A DNA stretch of 6,378 bases from Dokdonella sp. (lineage in GTDB: Bacteria > Pseudomonadota > Gammaproteobacteria > Xanthomonadales > Rhodanobacteraceae). The notes beneath the pieces were generated by a model. That model ran no database searches. It had not been told where the DNA came from and saw nothing but the letters and a program-made list of their open reading frames with translations. The position numbers were made by a program, and so were the translations under genes. This document shows, one piece after another, positions 4,626 through 6,378 of the stretch (position 1 is its first letter; every line of letters starts with the position of its first letter). The stretch is from contig JASLGB010000278.1 of assembly GCA_030150315.1 (NCBI GenBank), positions 1 through 6,378 on the forward strand, given 5' to 3'.

Positions 4626-5621
4626 TCAGCCGACCCGGATCACGGTGCGTCCGAGCGCCCCGCCAGCCAGCATGGTATCGAAAATGCCCGGCAGATCGGG
4701 CAGTCCGACTTCACGGTTCGCGATCGTGTCCAGGTGCGCCGGCTTCCAGTCGCCGGCCAGATGTGCCCAGATCCGGTCGCGGATGTCGCGCGCCGTGCCG
4801 GCCGATGCGACGCCGAGCAGGCTGAGTCCGCGGATGATGAACGGCATCACCGTCGTTGCCAGCTCGATGCTGGCGGCATTGCCGCACAGCGCGATGTTGC
4901 CGTAGGGCTTCATCACGCGCGTCAGGCCGGCCAGCATGTCGCCGCCGACGTTGTCGATCGCGCCGGCCCAGCGCGCGCTTTCCATCGGGCGCTGGCCCCA
5001 GAACAGCTCCTTGCGCGCGATGCACTGCTTCGCGCCGAGGCCGATCAGATAGTCGAACTGCTCGACCTTGCCGGTGATGGCGTGTGCTTCGAATCCCGCG
5101 CGGGTAAGGATGTCGACGGCCATCGAGCCGACCCCGCCGGTCGCGCCGGTCACCACCACCGGCCCCATGTCGGGCTTCTGCCCGTTGCGCACCATCTGGA
5201 ACAGCGCCAGCGCCGCGGTGAAGCCGGCGGTACCGATCGCCATCGATTCGCGCAGGGTCAGGCCGGTCGGCAGCGGGACTGTCCACTTCGATTCCAGTCG
5301 CACGTACTCGGCGTAGCCGCCGTCGCGCGTTTCCGACAGGCCGCAACCGGTGCACAACACCGCGTCGCCTTCCTTGAACGCCGGGTCGGTCGAGGCGGCG
5401 ACATAGCCGGCCGCGTCGATGCCGCCGTTGAGCGGGTACTGGCGCAGGATCTTGCCCTTGCCGGAACCGGCCAGCGCGTCTTTGTAATTGACCGAGGAAT
5501 ACGCGACCTTGACCAGCACTTCACCGGGCGAGAGGTCGTCGATGCGCATCTGCTCGATGCCGGCACGGTGTGCGCCCTCGTCGTTGTGGATGCGGAAGGC
5601 CTGAAACGGAGCGGTGGTCAT
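4626..5621 (-). CDS. acuI: Acrylyl-CoA reductase (NADPH), AcuI/YhdH family
   Basis: A zinc-independent medium-chain dehydrogenase/reductase. Characterised AcuI proteins reduce acryloyl-CoA to propionyl-CoA with NADPH, removing a toxic electrophile formed from DMSP, 3-hydroxypropionate or related compounds; many relatives have broader quinone or enal reductase activity. The 331-residue length matches E. coli YhdH and Rhodobacter AcuI (about 324-328). The N-terminal GroES-like domain contains YSSVNYKDALA (41-51) and NGGIDAAGYV (65-74). The Rossmann fold has the dinucleotide motif VVVTGATGGVGSMA (155-168). IDNVGGDML (222-230) and the C-terminal LGRTVIRV (323-330) are family-typical. The ATG at 5621 is preceded by AGGG at 8 bases and gives the normal family N-terminus; a frame extension to 5696 only overlaps the upstream gene. 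The ATG overlaps the stop of the upstream DNA glycosylase as ATGA, implying translational coupling. Confidence 0.92.
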   Translation of the reverse strand: MTTAPFQAFRIHNDEGAHRAGIEQMRIDDLSPGEVLVKVAYSSVNYKDALAGSGKGKILRQYPLNGGIDAAGYVAASTDPAFKEGDAVLCTGCGLSETRDGGYAEYVRLESKWTVPLPTGLTLRESMAIGTAGFTAALALFQMVRNGQKPDMGPVVVTGATGGVGSMAVDILTRAGFEAHAITGKVEQFDYLIGLGAKQCIARKELFWGQRPMESARWAGAIDNVGGDMLAGLTRVMKPYGNIALCGNAASIELATTVMPFIIRGLSLLGVASAGTARDIRDRIWAHLAGDWKPAHLDTIANREVGLPDLPGIFDTMLAGGALGRTVIRVG

Positions 5622-6109
5622 TGCAGATTCCCTGAAGAGGACTTCGCCGGCGCGCGGGCGCGGGCGGAGGAGGGGGCGGGTGATGCCTTTTCCCAAGGTT
5701 CCACATCGCCGTCGACGACGTCAAACAGCGGGTGTGGCAACGGCGTGCGGATCGACTGCTGCGACAGGAGACGATCCGGATCACGCACGACGAGCTTGGC
5801 GCGCAGATGCTGCCATTCGCACTGCATCTGGCCGGTGGTGACCGGCAGTCGCTCGGAGGAAGTCCCATCCGCGATGCGCGAAACATCGAAGCGGTAGCCG
5901 CGGCGCGAGGCTTCCGCCGCGACCACTCGCAGGTACTCGGCGATCAAGGCCGCCGGCGACTGCGCCGTGCGGAAGCGGTCAAGCTGCGGATGGCGCGTAT
6001 AGCCCTTGGTCCGGCCGAGCAGGACGGCTTGCGCCAGCAGCGTCTCGCGCCACAGCGCGACCAGCCCCTTGGCGTCGAGGTATTGCGGGTGCAGGCTCCA
6101 GATGCGCAT
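5618..6109 (-). CDS. Pyrimidine dimer DNA glycosylase / endonuclease V family protein
   Basis: Related to T4 endonuclease V, which flips out UV-induced cyclobutane pyrimidine dimers, cuts the glycosidic bond and nicks the abasic site. The 163-residue protein has the bacterial family pattern MRIWSLHPQYLDAKGL (1-16), LWRETLLAQAVL (19-30), GYTRHPQLDRF (36-46), RGYRFD (70-75), CEWQHLRAKLVVRDP (97-111) and HPLFDVVDGDVEPWEK (126-141). E22 in WRE aligns by eye with the catalytic Glu23 in YRE of the T4 enzyme. The T4 enzyme's N-terminal Thr nucleophile is replaced by Arg after Met, as in other bacterial members I recall. Whether they act on dimers is assigned by homology. Residues 142-163 are an Ala/Pro/Arg/Ser-rich tail beyond the conserved domain. 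The stop overlaps the acuI start by 4 bases (ATGA). Confidence 0.85.
   Translation of the reverse strand: MRIWSLHPQYLDAKGLVALWRETLLAQAVLLGRTKGYTRHPQLDRFRTAQSPAALIAEYLRVVAAEASRRGYRFDVSRIADGTSSERLPVTTGQMQCEWQHLRAKLVVRDPDRLLSQQSIRTPLPHPLFDVVDGDVEPWEKASPAPSSARARAPAKSSSGNLQ
5656..5680 (+). other. G-quadruplex-type motif within the glycosylase 3' end
   Basis: Four G-runs on the plus strand (5656-5658, 5662-5664, 5672-5676, 5678-5680) are separated by loops of 3, 7 and 1 bases, fitting the G3+N1-7 pattern. This strand is the template for the glycosylase and acuI. In a high-GC genome it may be chance, helped by the Ala/Arg/Pro-rich tail it encodes. Confidence 0.4.
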
Positions 6110-6156
6110 GGAAGCAGTTTCCGTCCGGCTGGCGGGCAGCGATGGGTGACGAAGGA

Positions 6157-6203
6157 CTGCGCGGCGCCGCTTCCCGCATGGGCGGGGCGCGCTCGCCGCG
6201 CAG
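6157..6203. terminator. Large inverted repeat between the right-edge gene and the DNA glycosylase
   Basis: CTGCGCGGCG (6157-6166) and CGCCGCGCAG (6194-6203) are perfect 10-bp complements. Between them, CCCGC (6173-6177) pairs with GCGGG (6182-6186) around a 4-base loop. The element begins 8 bases past the stop of the right-edge gene on the minus strand, so a terminator or 3'-end structure for that gene is the simplest reading. No T-run follows. The rest of the gap (6110-6156) holds no clear promoter. Confidence 0.4.
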
Positions 6204-6211
6204 GAGATTCC

Positions 6212-6378
6212 TCAGGGTTGGGCGGTCCTTTCCAGCAGGCGCACGCGGCCTTGCTCGATCTGCCAGAGAAGCTTGTTTTCGACGGTGGCGGCGTAGACCG
6301 GCAGGCCGTAGTCCAGGCTCATGAAAACGTGGAACGCGGTTGGCGTCGGTGACGTCAGATGGGTCGCCATCAATGCCT
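6212..6378 (-). CDS. C-terminus of an unrecognised protein (runs off the right edge)
   Basis: On the minus strand an open frame from the window edge to TGA at 6214-6212 encodes 54 residues, ending in YGLPVYAATVENKLLWQIEQ, GRVRLLERTAQP. It contains a Met at 6370 and another later, so either a very short protein or, more likely, the end of a longer one is present. Codon third positions are mostly G or C and residues are mixed (aromatics, acids, amides), unlike the Arg/Ala/Pro-rich shadow frames here, which supports real coding. I do not recognise the family and assign no function. Confidence 0.55.
   Translation of the reverse strand, partial: ALMATHLTSPTPTAFHVFMSLDYGLPVYAATVENKLLWQIEQGRVRLLERTAQP

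Noticed and set aside
4605..5897. 430-codon plus-strand open frame opposite acuI and the glycosylase
   Set aside because: It runs across two recognised minus-strand genes and the overlap between them, has low-complexity composition and no recognisable domain.
5732..6352. 206-codon plus-strand open frame opposite the glycosylase
   Set aside because: Antisense to the endonuclease V family gene and the right-edge gene; composition typical of a shadow frame.

Overview
The window is a high-GC stretch of ordinary bacterial chromosome. The gene content and protein sequences (a GyrA C-terminus with an acidic tail, a PilH-type response regulator, a class II J-protein beside a small heat-shock protein) best fit a gammaproteobacterium of the Xanthomonadales/Lysobacterales. 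That assignment is recall-based inference; no search was run. There is no sign of a phage, insertion sequence, CRISPR array, rRNA or tRNA gene. Coding sequences occupy most of the window, and the nine visible stop codons are 7 TGA, 2 TAA and 0 TAG.

Left part (1-2690): the 3' end of gyrA runs rightwards and ends at 482, but its reading frame carries two in-frame TAG codons (3-5 and 60-62) just upstream of the recognisable C-terminal blades. It converges on metY (O-acetylhomoserine sulfhydrylase, minus strand), with a strong 13-bp hairpin between them. Upstream of metY lies a compact palindromic region with a perfect 16-bp palindrome and a third copy of its half-site, then a Prx5/type II peroxiredoxin gene, also on the minus strand.

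Middle (2532-4164): the peroxiredoxin gene diverges from a heat-shock pair on the plus strand, an Hsp20-family holdase followed by a CbpA-type J-protein. The Hsp20 gene is preceded by a good match to a sigma-32 promoter. Two consecutive hairpins fill the gap between the two chaperone genes. No cbpM-like gene follows cbpA. The pair would hold unfolding proteins (Hsp20) and deliver them to DnaK (CbpA).

Right part (4164-6378): everything is on the minus strand. Read in transcription order from the right edge: the C-terminus of an unrecognised protein; a large inverted repeat; a pyrimidine-dimer DNA glycosylase (endonuclease V family); an AcuI/YhdH-type NADPH-dependent acrylyl-CoA reductase whose ATG overlaps the glycosylase stop (ATGA); and a stand-alone PilH-like response regulator that ends in a hairpin followed by a T-run, facing cbpA.

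I do not see a convincing new multi-gene system. The points most worth a second look are the doubly amber-interrupted gyrA frame, the palindrome cluster upstream of metY, the sigma-32 promoter with its short structured leader, and the paired hairpins inside the hsp20-cbpA unit.
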